Shown one piece after another: positions 22,418 through 33,092 of a stretch of 64,000 bases of DNA. Position 1 is the first letter of the stretch. The number at the start of each line of letters is the position of its first letter. The translations under genes were made by a program, and so were the position numbers. Below the pieces are notes generated by a model. It was not told the origin of the DNA. It saw nothing but the letters and a program-made list of their open reading frames with translations, and searched no databases. Location: positions 1,364,001-1,428,000 of the forward strand of contig JARFIW010001320.1 in the NCBI GenBank assembly GCA_036346225.1. Direction: 5' to 3'. This stretch comes from Platerodrilus igneus. Its lineage: Eukaryota > Arthropoda > Insecta > Coleoptera > Lycidae.

Positions 22418-25289
22418 TGTAACATGTTTAATTTGATCAATAATTATTCGCATTGAATTACGAGGATAATGCGCTAAGCGTGCCTTATTCTTTATTAAGG
22501 TTCCATATAGTACATAACGGAACCCTTTGTTTTAATAATCTTCTTATAGTAAAATATCTGTGTCACATAAAGTTATTTTGGCGAGCACCTCTATGCAATC
22601 CTGCTTCTATCGTATTTCCCCACCTCTAACGTCGCTATCGTTCGTTTCTCGCTTTGTCGAGTTAGTCGCTTCCTAGCAACGAATTGATCAAGATGTATTC
22701 CAGACTAGAGGCATGCGACCTTAGGTTGAACTATTTGTGTGAGTGGTTCAAGTCATGCTAGACTTGGAACAATTCCAGTATCTACCAACGCGCGCCTACG
22801 AAAAACTATAGAGAAGTACAAGTGAAGATTTTGGTTTTGATTGCTGTCGTCCCTAGTTTGAAATGGTTTGTAGTATTGTTTGGAGCTTATGAAATTTCCG
22901 TTCGGATTTGTCTTGGAGAAACAGAGGCAGTTTGGTTCGTTATTACATTTAAGAAATTTTTTTTGCATGTGGTTAGAATGTCATTAGACTTTGACAAACA
23001 AACAGTCATATAAAAAAGCACGAAAGTTACTATCATGTTTACGAACATATGATCTGTTTCATTTTCAATTATTGTTGAACTAGTTTTACAAACCGTAGAA
23101 AGAAATTTTGTCAAGTTAGGTTTATATAATTGTAAGCTTTGTTCCATTTGAACTTCAGATAAATTTCAAGGTATATTTTCGACGATATACTTTTTTGTAA
23201 TGCCGAGAAAGCAGATGTTTCGTGCAGCTTTCCTAAAATTCAAATTAAACATTTTCAATCTTGAAATTAGCTTTTATTCACAGATAAACTATAAAAACTA
23301 AGTATAAAAATTTAAATACACGCTGCCTAATAATTATGAAACTGTAATCTACCTGATAAGATCTGCCCAGAATAGAAATGTTAGTTCAATGCATTGTGGT
23401 TACAAATTATTTTGATCAAATATTTAAAACAAGTTTATGTTTAAAGAGCAGTCTTTTGCTTTAAAAAGACAAAATGTTGACTTTGTTATAAATGTTATTG
23501 TTGAAATTTTTACTTGTTAAAAGTTTTGAAATATTAAAAAGATTTTACTTCAGTAAACACTTAGCTAAACTTTGAGACTTTTATTTTGGTCAAATGCGAT
23601 AAACATAACATAAGGTGAATATGGGTAAACAATTTTCGCGTGAATCGAGTTTTAATTACTCTTATCTCTTCATATCGATTTAAACCTCATTAAATGCCTT
23701 AAAATTATCTTTAAAATCGTTTAACCCTACGTATATCTAAGAGCTTTTCACGTTTACTTCTTTGACAATGTACCTAATGTTTCAGCTCTCACTTGGCTTA
23801 ATAACTTAAAACAACCGCAGGTCGTTTGGCAAGATGAAACTTGCGTATCTCTCAATTTACTTTTGATGTTAGGCATAGGTTTGTTAAATTAAATATCGTA
23901 CCTGATGCCTTATCTCGTGATGTTGTCTCTCTTAACATTCCAAATTTAATTCCTGATACCTGGTATCTTAATATGATTAAACCGTTACGATTTACCTAAT
24001 ATTTTTTTTGTTCTCGCTAACAATTGGTTAACTTTAATTACGTATTCCCTCTCTCATACAATATATAATCTCTTACACGTTTAACTTTACTTACCTTAAA
24101 TTAGCTATCCTTTTCTTTTGGTTGACTTTTCCTTGACCATACCGTTACTTATATATCACTTCATTTTCTACACCCCCCAATATAGCTCTGTCGTTTCATT
24201 TAATTAACCCTCGAACTTTTCCAACTGCATATTATTCGGTTTTTAGTATTTTTCTTACATCGTTTAATTGTGTGGTAATTGTCGTAACTTTGGTTGTAAT
24301 AACTCATTGAATTTTTATGATTGGTTTTAGCTGATGTTAGAGTGGATGTTTTTCTTCTTTGGGCTTACATAGGAGTCGCGACCTATGCCATTGTAAGAAA
24401 TAGTTCATATCCGCAGTTGCAAAAAACTAGGATTGTCTATTTCATGTGTTTTTTCCTCTGAATTATTACAGTCGCCCACATTATACTATATCATTCTTTG
24501 TTTCTTTTCCTACTAAATCACCATACCTTATAAACTTTTTTTTTTCATTGTTTTTTGTCGAACTTCGTGGTGAGGCGCTATTGCTTCTTATTAATATCTT
24601 ATTAAATTCTCGGTTGTTTTAGCATATTGGGACAGTGTACCTGTATTTAACTGCTTATAATTAGGCATCGTTGTGTGTTTAGGGTGCTACCGTTTTAAAA
24701 AACTACCTTAAAATAGTTGTTTTTGTGTGAATGTATCTGTATTGATACTTTTAAGTTATTGTGTCAACTTTGTCTGATTTCAAATCGATAACATTAAATG
24801 GAGAATGATCTATAGTTTCTTGAGTTATTTTTAATTTATGTATACTTACATTGTCGGATATATATCTTTTTTTTAATACTTTTATGGGACACAAAATGGT
24901 GTTCTACTTTTTATTTATTTAATCTTTGTATTTTGTCCGGAGCTGCGTCTTATTTTATTAAGACAGGTTCTGTTAACAAAGGCGATCGTTTTATCACTTT
25001 GGGTTTCTCACGTCCGCCCTTCGACTTTGCTTTGCTCTTATCGTGATTATCTCAGGACTTGGTGGCGCCTATTCTACTTTAGTCCGTTAGCTTTGTGCGC
25101 AAAATTCGATCCCCCCCTCTTATTGCTCTACCAGGAATAGACCCTAGCTATGTTCGGAAGATTTTTGTTCACTGGCGCCTATTAGAAAAATAAGTTTCAC
25201 TAGCGCCCATCATACAACTACTACAAAATTCGTTGTTTGCTCGTATAGTGATTAATCTCAGGAACGTGGGCCATTTATATATAGTTACA
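22418..25289. mobile_element. TGTAAC...GTTACA element in LTR A (solo LTR-like), with nested Gypsy fragment
   Basis: It starts TGTAACATG and ends GTTACA, flanked by ACGT at 22414-22417 and 25290-25293. LTR copy C shows the uninterrupted site. The homologous insertion in copy B is 29403-31132 (1730 bp). The extra ~1.2 kb here (about 23603-24783) is a further insertion containing Ty3/Gypsy pol. The outer element encodes nothing convincing; ORFs around 22753-23147 overlap on both strands and have no known motif. Confidence 0.7.
23603..24783 (+). pseudogene. pol: Ty3/Gypsy retrotransposon fragment (end of RNase H), nested
   Basis: The + strand from about 23780 translates, across frame changes, to 'ALTWLNNLKQPQ', 'GRLAR' plus a stop where tryptophan is usual, 'NLRISQFTFDVRHR' and 'KLNIVPDALSRDV'. 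This is the C-terminal end of Ty3/Gypsy RNase H before integrase. It ends in a stop at about 23998. The rest, to about 24783, has no readable frame. The block is absent from the otherwise matching copy B, so either it was inserted here after the duplication or copy B lost it. Confidence 0.78.
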
Positions 25290-26030
25290 ACGTCGCCCAC
25301 GATTATCTATTAACAAATAAAACTAAATAATTCTGTACAAACAAGCAAAAGCCATAATTAAGCGTTACTATTATCAAGTGCAAACAATTATGTGATATGA
25401 ACAATTTAGTACTTTAGATATCGAAGTGCGTATCCGTATTTTACCATAATAAAATTAATCAGTAGTAAATTAACGTTGTGAATAGCTTTTGTCAAACTTT
25501 CTTGTTAATTTACATAATACTAGTAAAATAGAATCAGTACTTACATATATAAAATAACTGTGTCTGTAATACTTTTTAACAATGGTACTCAACAATAACA
25601 AACTACAATACGCTATCGGAATACCTTGATATAACAATTTGAAAACAAGTTCGTTACCTTAGTGTCTATTATTTTGCTTTGAATCTCGTCTTACTGATAC
25701 TTCAGCAACGTAAGGTATTCAGGACCATTCGTCTTGTCACCGTAACTGAGAACTCTACAGACAAAAGCAGTTGGTCTACGACAAAAGCAGTTTTACGTCA
25801 ACGAACAGTTGGGCCTACTTAAAGAAAGAACCAATTTGACCTCAGCTGAGCACAACACTGACAAGATATCTTACTTGTCGAACAAAAACGTGCATTGCTT
25901 TTAAATTGTGACAATAATGTAGAAAATATTTCAACCACAAGCTGCAGAATCAAATTCAAAATGGGTTCAAATAACACGAGTTCAACTGCAATCCTCGGTT
26001 ATCAAAACATTAGCAACGGAAAATGCACAA

Positions 26031-26322
26031 ATAAATGGGATCTTAAAGGAAATTTTCGTGAGGTCACTGCCGCTGTCAGCGCATGGGCTCTGGCAGTGAA
26101 GGTATGTATGAGTGTGTGAATGTGTGAGTGCATGTGTATATCGTTATGTATCGTGTGGGTATCGGGTGATTGTATCACCGATATCAATTACGACAGTGCA
26201 GGTATGCACCCAAATGCACTTTACCGGTCCCTTGTGCCGTTTATTGCAAACGGGCCTGCTTCACAGGTTGCTCTTTTTAGAGGGTACGAGAAATTCCTAT
26301 TTAACGTCTCCACGTAGCCACT
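26031..26322. other. no gene recognised; GT-rich run
   Basis: The sequence after the LTR A remnant includes a GT-rich low-complexity run (26100-26160). Short ORFs here (26112-26348, 26120-26317) are not supported by any motif. Confidence 0.4.
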
Positions 26323-26730
26323 CTATTATCTTTATCTATTATTTTTGATAATATCTAAGTTAATATTTTTATCTTATTTATTATCTTAGATAATACCCTT
26401 AGTTTTAATATCGTTATCTTACCGATTACCTATAATAATAATTTTACTTAGTCTCTTATCTTACCGACTACCGTTAGTAATAATTTTGGTTTAATTTCTC
26501 GTTATCTTACCGACTACCGTTAGCAATAACTTTAGTTAATTTCGCGTTACCTTACCTACTTCTCTAATAATAACTTTAGCTTAATATCGCGTTATCTTAC
26601 TTGGTATCTCAAACAATAACTAAAGCTTAATACCGTTATCTTATCTATTACCTTTGATGATAACAATTTAAGCTTAATATCGTTATCTTATCTATTATCT
26701 TTAACAACAATTTGAGATCTTGTCTTATCT
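26323..26730 (+). repeat. minisatellite, ~46-bp unit, about 8 degenerate copies
   Basis: Units follow the pattern 'aatatcgttatcttacc.actacc.ttag.aataactttagctt'. They repeat with a spacing of 44-48 bp. Outer units are more AT-rich and less regular. No protein frame is conserved. Confidence 0.75.
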
Positions 26731-27149
26731 TTTTATCTTCCTAACGTTTGGTATTTATGACCAGACGTGGAATTATTTTCTTGAAATTTAAGTGAAAAAG
26801 CTAACCTGATGTAGAAATGTAATTTGTTAGGTTAGCCACATAAGGATTTAGTAGGGTGGTACTTTTGGTAAATTTGTTGATTCACAACCATGTCATGGAC
26901 AAGTTTTAATGTGTATCGTTAGTAAACCAAAGTACCAGTAACAAAAATTTGCTACAGTGTAGACTAACGCACTCTCAGGAACATTTTTAAATTTGGGCAC
27001 TTTTTGCCAACAAAGAACAGTTTTGATGCAGCGCTCATGTGCGTTTGCATGTAGGAAACTTTAATGTTAGCTTTAGTTTAGATAGGTTAGGCGACTTGTC
27101 GCATTTGTTTTACTTTAAGTAGTTACTCCCTGTATGTTTGTTGTGGTTT

Positions 27150-27353
27150 GTTTAGTATTCTTCTTAATCTTCTTTGGGTATTAAACCACTCATAGTTTTA
27201 AAATTATCTTTATTAACGTTTCGATCCATAACCTAGGATCGTTTCAAAAAACTTGAAGTTTTATTATTTTGAAAACGATCTGGGTTATGGATCAAACGTT
27301 AATAAAGATAATTTAAAAATAAGTGGTTTCTAAAGAAGATAAAAATACTAAAT
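27150..27353. mobile_element. foldback MITE (hairpin)
   Basis: The left arm (27150-27244) and right arm (27270-27353) are inverted copies. Landmarks are 'tagtattcttcttaatcttc' against 'gaagataaaaatacta', 'ttaaaccact' against 'agtggttt', 'attatctttattaacgttt' against its complement, and 'gatccataacc..gatcgttt'. The loop is ~25 bp. A related left half-copy with a diverged right side lies at 42395-42510. It is non-coding. Confidence 0.8.
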
Positions 27354-27654
27354 AGTCATGCTCCCCGACAAATTTGTGCTGTCGATTATTAATGTAGTCA
27401 AAGACAATGGGGCTACATTTTCCGTTTCCTGGTAATTCGGTAGACGTGTTATCGGTCGAAAAAAACAGGTGGCGCCTTATATAAACATTTTGTAGGTTTT
27501 AAGTTAGGTTTTATGTAGGGTAGTTAAGACTTAGATTTTAAGCTGTTACTGTGCTAACAGACTTTTTCTTTTTTTAAGTTTTTTCTTTTGTGACTTTGTC
27601 GCCATTGTTACGTGCCAAATTGGCACTAAACATTGTCTTAGCTTAATTTTTATG

Positions 27655-27860
27655 TGCGGAAGTTTTCGCGCCTTAAAATTTAAAAGACTTTGCGTGTATT
27701 TTCGTCACGCCAGAGGGCGTTTGCGCGAGATCGCGCGGGAACTTCGCGCCGACGCGTGAAAAGAACAAAGGTGGGGAGTTTCCGAAAGACGCTTAGGAAA
27801 CGAGGCCGTTCGCCTTTGAACATCGAGAAGGGCGGTCGTGTCTGGTATCGTATCTTCATT
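27655..27860. other. CpG-rich island in AT-rich DNA
   Basis: A dense run of CpG dinucleotides (27715-27760 is the peak, with 'gcgcgagatcgcgcgggaac') stands out from the surrounding AT-rich sequence. A 60-codon arginine-rich ORF (27690-27872 +) follows from the composition. It could be a promoter-like or LTR fragment. It lies just before the truncated end of retroelement copy B. No TATA or coding support is seen. Confidence 0.4.
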
Positions 27861-27912
27861 TTTATTATGTAGATTTCCTTTTGCTTATCTTTGTTTGTCT
27901 TTACCTAATTAA

Positions 27913-28893
27913 TGAGAGTGAATAAGTAGGGCGAGCAGAAGAAGGAGTAGAATAGGATGTAGAACTAGCGACAAAGGAAATTTTGTTCAAAGCTGTATTC
28001 GCCAAAGAAGGGTAGGTTTTGATAGTAGGGGCAGGAGAACCTGGATGAGGTACAGAAGAGAACGTAGAGTTAGCAGCAGAAGTTTGTCTCCGCGAGCTGA
28101 GAACAGAAGTTATAGTATTATTTGAAGACCTATTAGTAGTAGGATAACAGTTTGGACAGTTGCGGCAAGAAACTCCCTTGTATCCGCAACCATGGCAATG
28201 GAGTACTTGAGGACGAATACCATGTGTTGAAACATGACCAGGTTTGTCGCAATTAAAGCAGAAAACCTGACTAGTAGAAGCAGAACTAGGAAGAAGAACA
28301 GTAGAACGTACGAAAGAAGTATCGGATCTACCCGTAGGCGTAGGAGACATTTTAACAACTCGGTCATGTGAAGCAAAAGTATTTTCTTCAATAGTACCAG
28401 ACTTATAAGCAAAATCCGGAAGTTCAAATCTTCACTAAAAGAACCATACTTCCCAAACAAGCCTGTCATACACGCGAAATAGTTAGTAATGCTTTCGGAT
28501 GACTTCCGCCATCTCTTACAGATCATATTAAACACCACCAACCTATGATCAGACATTTTTAGTAAGAATAAAAAAGAAATTCGGAAAAAGTAACTAAGTA
28601 AAGGCTAACTGTAACTCAATAGAAGCTCAAGAAAAAAAATTATGCGGATACAAGATAATTTAAAACATCCTACGGATAAACTTCAGAAATACCAATAGGA
28701 GCGAAACAACCAAAATAGAAATTAAAGAGGGCTGTAAAATAAAAGAAAAATCGGAGAAAGTAACCAACTCTAGACTTGACGGGGAGAACAAAATGTACCG
28801 AGAGGGAAGGAAGAAAAAAGAAAAAATCTTGGGCGCCAGCGTTTTCAATCGACTAGGATTATTGGCGAAAACACAAGTCCAATAATCTGACAT
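27913..28893 (-). pseudogene. gag: LTR-retrotransposon gag, copy B, broken
   Basis: This is a near-identical copy of the gag segment at 20931-21910. Frames: 28660-28893 (N-terminal MSDYWTCVFANN), 28110-28556 (MSDHRLVVFNMICKRW) and 27901-28350 (nucleocapsid). The frame change between the middle part and the nucleocapsid is at the same place as in copy A. In the first knuckle the last cysteine is glycine (CFNCDKPGHVSTHG), so zinc binding would be lost; copy A keeps it. The gene is truncated at 27913, where copy A also loses retroelement sequence (20931). Confidence 0.8.
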
Positions 28894-29104
28894 GAGCTAA
28901 CCAAGGATATTTAGCAATCACTGAAGAGAACAAAATCAAAATTTAAGGAAATCGAACCCACACAAGAAATAAAGAAAACCAATCCTCATATGAGGAACAC
29001 TAAAGAGTCCGAAAGAAAAAGAAAAAATAAACAATAGGTCGAACGTAATGGAAGAAAAAACAAGTAGCATTAGGTCGAAAAATGCGGGTAATGTAGGAAC
29101 TTAA

Positions 29105-29280
29105 GCACTAACAACAAAAAAAAATCGGAGCAAAAATTAACTAAAACAAACTCGGGGCAGATATTAATCAAAACCAAATCAAAGTAACCGTTAACTAAAA
29201 CAAAATCGGAGCCAAAGTTACACGAAACAAAATCGGAGCACAAAAATATTAATTAAAACAAATTCGCAGCCCCACGCCAG
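29105..29280 (-). repeat. retroelement leader with ~30-bp tandem units, copy B
   Basis: Five to six 'aaaatcggagc' units, as in copy A at 22125-22300, lie between the LTR end (29289) and gag. Confidence 0.65.
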
Positions 29281-29288
29281 TGCGTCAG

Positions 29289-32218
29289 AATTTATGCTAC
29301 GTACCTAGACGTAACCGGAAGAAAAGTAAAAACCAGGCTAACTATCAAACGCGGAGAGAGGGGGGATTCGCCTATATATCAAGAAAACAAAAAAAAACAC
29401 GTTGTAACATGTTTAATTTGATCAACAATTATTCGCATTGAATTACGAGGATAATGCGCTAAGCGTGCCTTATTCTTTATTAAGGTTCCATATAGTACAT
29501 AACGGAACGCTTCGTTTTAATAATCTTCTTATAGTAAAATATCTGTGTGACATAAAGTTATTTTGGCGAGCACCTTTATGCAATCCTGCTTCTATCGTAT
29601 TTACCTACCTCTAACGTCGCTATCGTTCGTTTCTCGCTTTGTCGAGTTAGTTGCTCCCTAGCAACGAATTGATCAAGATGTATTTCAGACTAGAAGCATG
29701 CAACCTTAGGTTGAACTATTTGTGTGAGTGGTTCAAGTCATGCTAGACTTGGAACAATTCCAGTATCTACTAACGCACGCCTACAAAAAACGCCTACGAA
29801 AAACTATAGAGAAGTACAAGTGAAGATTTTGGTTTTGATTGCTGTCGTTCCAAGTTTGAAATGGTTTGTAGTATTGTTTGGAGCTTATGAAATTTCCGTT
29901 CGGATTTGTCTTGGAGAAACAGAGGCAGTTTGGTTTGTTATTACATTTAAGAAATTTTTTTTGCATGTGGTTAGAATGTCATTAGACTTTGACAAACAGA
30001 CAGTCATATAAAAAAAGCACGAAAGTTGCTATCATGTTTACGAACATATGATCTGTTTCATTTTCAATTATTGTTGAACTAGTTTTACAAACCGTAGAAA
30101 GAAATTTTGTCAAGTTAGGTTTATATAATTGTAAGCTTTGTTCCATTTGAACTTCAGATAAATTTCAAGGTATATTTTTGACGTTATACTTTTTTGTAAT
30201 GTAGCACATTTGACAGATGTTTGCCGAGAAAGCAGATGTTTCGTGCAGCTTTCCTAAAATTCAAATTAAACATTCTTCAATCTTGAAATTAGCTTTTATT
30301 CACAGATAAACTATAAAAACTAAGTATAAAAATTTAAATACACGCTGCCTAATAATTATGAAACTGTAATCTACCTGATAAGATCTGCCCAGGATAGAAA
30401 CGTTAGTTCAATGCATTGTGGTTACAAATTATTTTGATCAAATATTTAAAACAAGTTTATGTTTAGAGAGCAGTCTTTTGCTTTAAAAAGACAAAATTTT
30501 GACTTTGTTATAAATGTTTTTGTTGAAATTTTTTACTTGTTAAAAAGTTTTGCAATATTAAAAGAAAGTTTTTTACTTCAGTAAACAATTAGCTAAACTT
30601 TGAGACTTTTATTTTGGTCAAATGCGATCAAATCTGATAACATAAAGGTAGAATTTTTGGGTAAAAATTTTGTGCCAATACCATATTGGATATATTTTTT
30701 TAAATTTTTAATACTTTTATAGGACACAAATGGTGTTCTACATTTTTATTTATTTAATCTTTGTAATTTCTTACAGGAGCTGCGTCTTATTTTTATAAGA
30801 CAAGTTTTTGTTAACGAAGGCGATCGTTTTATCTTTGGGTTTCCACGTCCGCCCTTAGAATTGTGCTTTGCTCTTATCGTGATTATCTCAGGACGTGGTG
30901 GCGCCTATTTAACTTAGTTTAGCTTTTGTTAGCAAACAAAATTAGACTCCCCCCCCACTTCTTATTGCTCTACCCAGGAATAGACCTCTAGCTATTTTTG
31001 TTCACTGGAGACCATTTAGAAAAATAAGTTTCACTAGCGCCCATCATACAACTACTACAAAATTCGTTGTTTGCTCGTATAGTGATTAATCTCAGGAACG
31101 TGAGGCCATTTATAAAAAAATATATAGTTAGAACGTCGCCCACGATTATCTATTAACAAATAAAACTAAATAAAGGGTTCTGTACAAACAAGCAAAAGCA
31201 ATAAATTAGGCGTTACTATTTCAAAGCAAACAATTATGTGATATGAACAATTTAGTACTTTAGATACGAAGTGCGCATCTCGTATTTTAAACAAAATAAA
31301 ATTAATCAGTACGTGTGAGAGCTTTTGTCAAACATTCTTTTAAATTGTACATAATACCTTTGTAAAAAAAACTAATTAGTAGAAAAGAATAAGCGTGTGT
31401 CTGTCAAACATTTTTAATAATTGTAAATCACACCTATACAGCGATAATATCGATTCGCAACAACAAACAATAGTTCTACAGTGTCACGTTTCTTATCACG
31501 TAACTACACCAAACGTTGATACGGAATATGCCCTTGATATACACAATAGGAAACAAGTTGTATACCTGTATGTGTCTGGATATTTAGCTCGCAAGCCGTC
31601 GGTGGTGAGTCAGCACAGCAACGCCACGGTAGTCAGGATCCATTCACCCTGCCACCGTAATTGCAGCAGCGGTCTACAAACAGAAGCAGTTGGTATACAG
31701 ACAAAAGCAATTGGTCTACGTCAACGAACAGTTGGGCCTACTTAAAGAAAGAACCAATTTGGCCTCCAGCTAAGAGCAATACACGCAAGATACCTCCTAC
31801 TTGTCGAACAAAAGCGTGCATTGCTTTTGAAGTACTGTGACGAATAATGTAGAAAATATTTCAACACACTAGCTGCAGATTCAAATTCAAAATGGGTTCA
31901 AATAACACGAGTTCAAACTGCAATCCTCGCGTTATCGAAAGCGCGATTAGCAGACTGGAAAACACGCTACCAAATAATAGTAGGATCTAATATTTGGACA
32001 AGTCTTTAAATGAAAACACAAGAGAAAACCATTATACGTTATCGGAATGTTTAACAAATTACCGGATACCTACAACAAAGTATAGACTATTTAATTTATA
32101 GAGTAAATTTTCGTTTTAAAAGCGGAATGGATATGAGTTAAAATTATGTTAAGCGGGCTTATACTGAACAGATACACTATATAAGGTATTTAATTTATGT
32201 AGAAAAATAAACGTAACA
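29289..32218 (-). mobile_element. 5' LTR of retroelement copy B, interrupted
   Basis: On the minus strand the LTR starts TGTTACG at 32218 and ends near 29289 ('gcataaattctgacgc'). It is split by an ACGT-flanked insertion at 29403-31132. LTR sequence is 31133-32218 and 29289-29402, about 1.2 kb in all. The distal part holds tandem 'ggtctac...aaaagcagtt' units and a short + strand ORF (31891-31989, starting MGSNNTSSNCN) that has a close relative in copy C. The 116-codon ORF at 31395-31745 is not otherwise supported. Confidence 0.75.
29403..31132. mobile_element. 1730-bp TGTAAC element in LTR B (solo LTR-like)
   Basis: It starts TGTAACATG and ends GTTAGA (GTTACA in copy A), with ACGT on both sides (29399-29402 and 31133-31136). 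It is homologous to 22418-25289 minus the nested Gypsy fragment. LTR copy C is the empty site. It contains 'aggaatagacct..agct' and 'ggtggcgcct' blocks shared with fragments at 13.6 and 15.7 kb. Confidence 0.75.
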
Positions 32219-33092
32219 GGAGATTACCTAGACACGACAATTGTTAATTGAACAGTATCATCCACGACAAACGTTTAATGTTTTCCTTATATTGAAGATA
32301 TATGCGAATGTTAACATTCCATTTTATAGTACTTAAATTAAACAAGATGAAATTACTGTAAGTCGTGTATTCACGTTCCAAACATATATGCGTCATAACC
32401 AAGTTTATTTTGTCTCAACTACGCCTGTCTTTTTGGTTAGTGCAGCAAAGACCGATGAATCATTTTGCGCTGGTGAAGTAGCAAATAGCCAACAGTGGCA
32501 GAAGTGAGTGCTTTTGAGTTGTTTCTTATGTCGTTGTCTTACGAAACTTTACAGTGATTTTTATATCAACGCGAGATAGATTTCGAGTCCTTGGAAGCTT
32601 CTTTTAAAAAAGTTTATTTTCAAAAACACAACAAATAAATTAATTTTATTTCATTAATTACAAAAATGAGTAGTTTCATTTACAATAGGCCTTGAACGCT
32701 TATATTCTTGAAACGTTAAGTAAATACAATTGAAAATATTGTTACGTGTATTCAGCGGCGGCCTTAGACTCTGCGGGGCCCTGGGCAAAAAGTTTTTGCG
32801 GGGCTTTTTTATCGTAAAATCAAAATTTAAAGCTACTGAAATGCGGACTTAAGTTTTTTGGTAAAAGCCTAAAATTTTAATATTACCAAAAATACTGATT
32901 TTTTTATTGTTAACACAATAAAATGTTTTACATGAACTGTATTAGGATTAGAATCAGGATCAAATGGATTATAATTTAATATTTAAAAGTAACTTATATT
33001 TAAATGTAGGAAATGAAGAAAACATAAAGATAAAAAAAAAATCAATTAACAATTCGATGAATAAGAAAAATGTTGAGAGTTTTTTAAACTTC

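Larger units (their letters stand above)
22305..26030 (-). mobile_element. 5' LTR of retroelement copy A, interrupted
   Basis: LTR sequence occupies 22305-22417 and 25290-about 26030 (match to copy B 29289-29402 and 31133-31960, and to copy C). Between them lies an ACGT-flanked insertion (22418-25289). The distal ~190 bp of the LTR, including the TGTTACG start seen in copy B, are missing; sequence beyond 26030 is unrelated. The minus orientation is set by the adjacent leader and gag. Confidence 0.7.

Noticed and set aside
22753..23147. ORFs repeated at 29724-30011 and 29781-29966
   Set aside because: They are open on both strands at once in a repeated element and have no known motif; the similarity comes from the duplication, not from selection that I can show.
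27690..27872. Arginine-rich 60-codon ORF
   Set aside because: A direct result of the CpG-rich composition; not supported as protein.
31395..31745. 116-codon ORF in LTR copy B
   Set aside because: The frame is closed in copies A and C, and the end is a simple tandem repeat.
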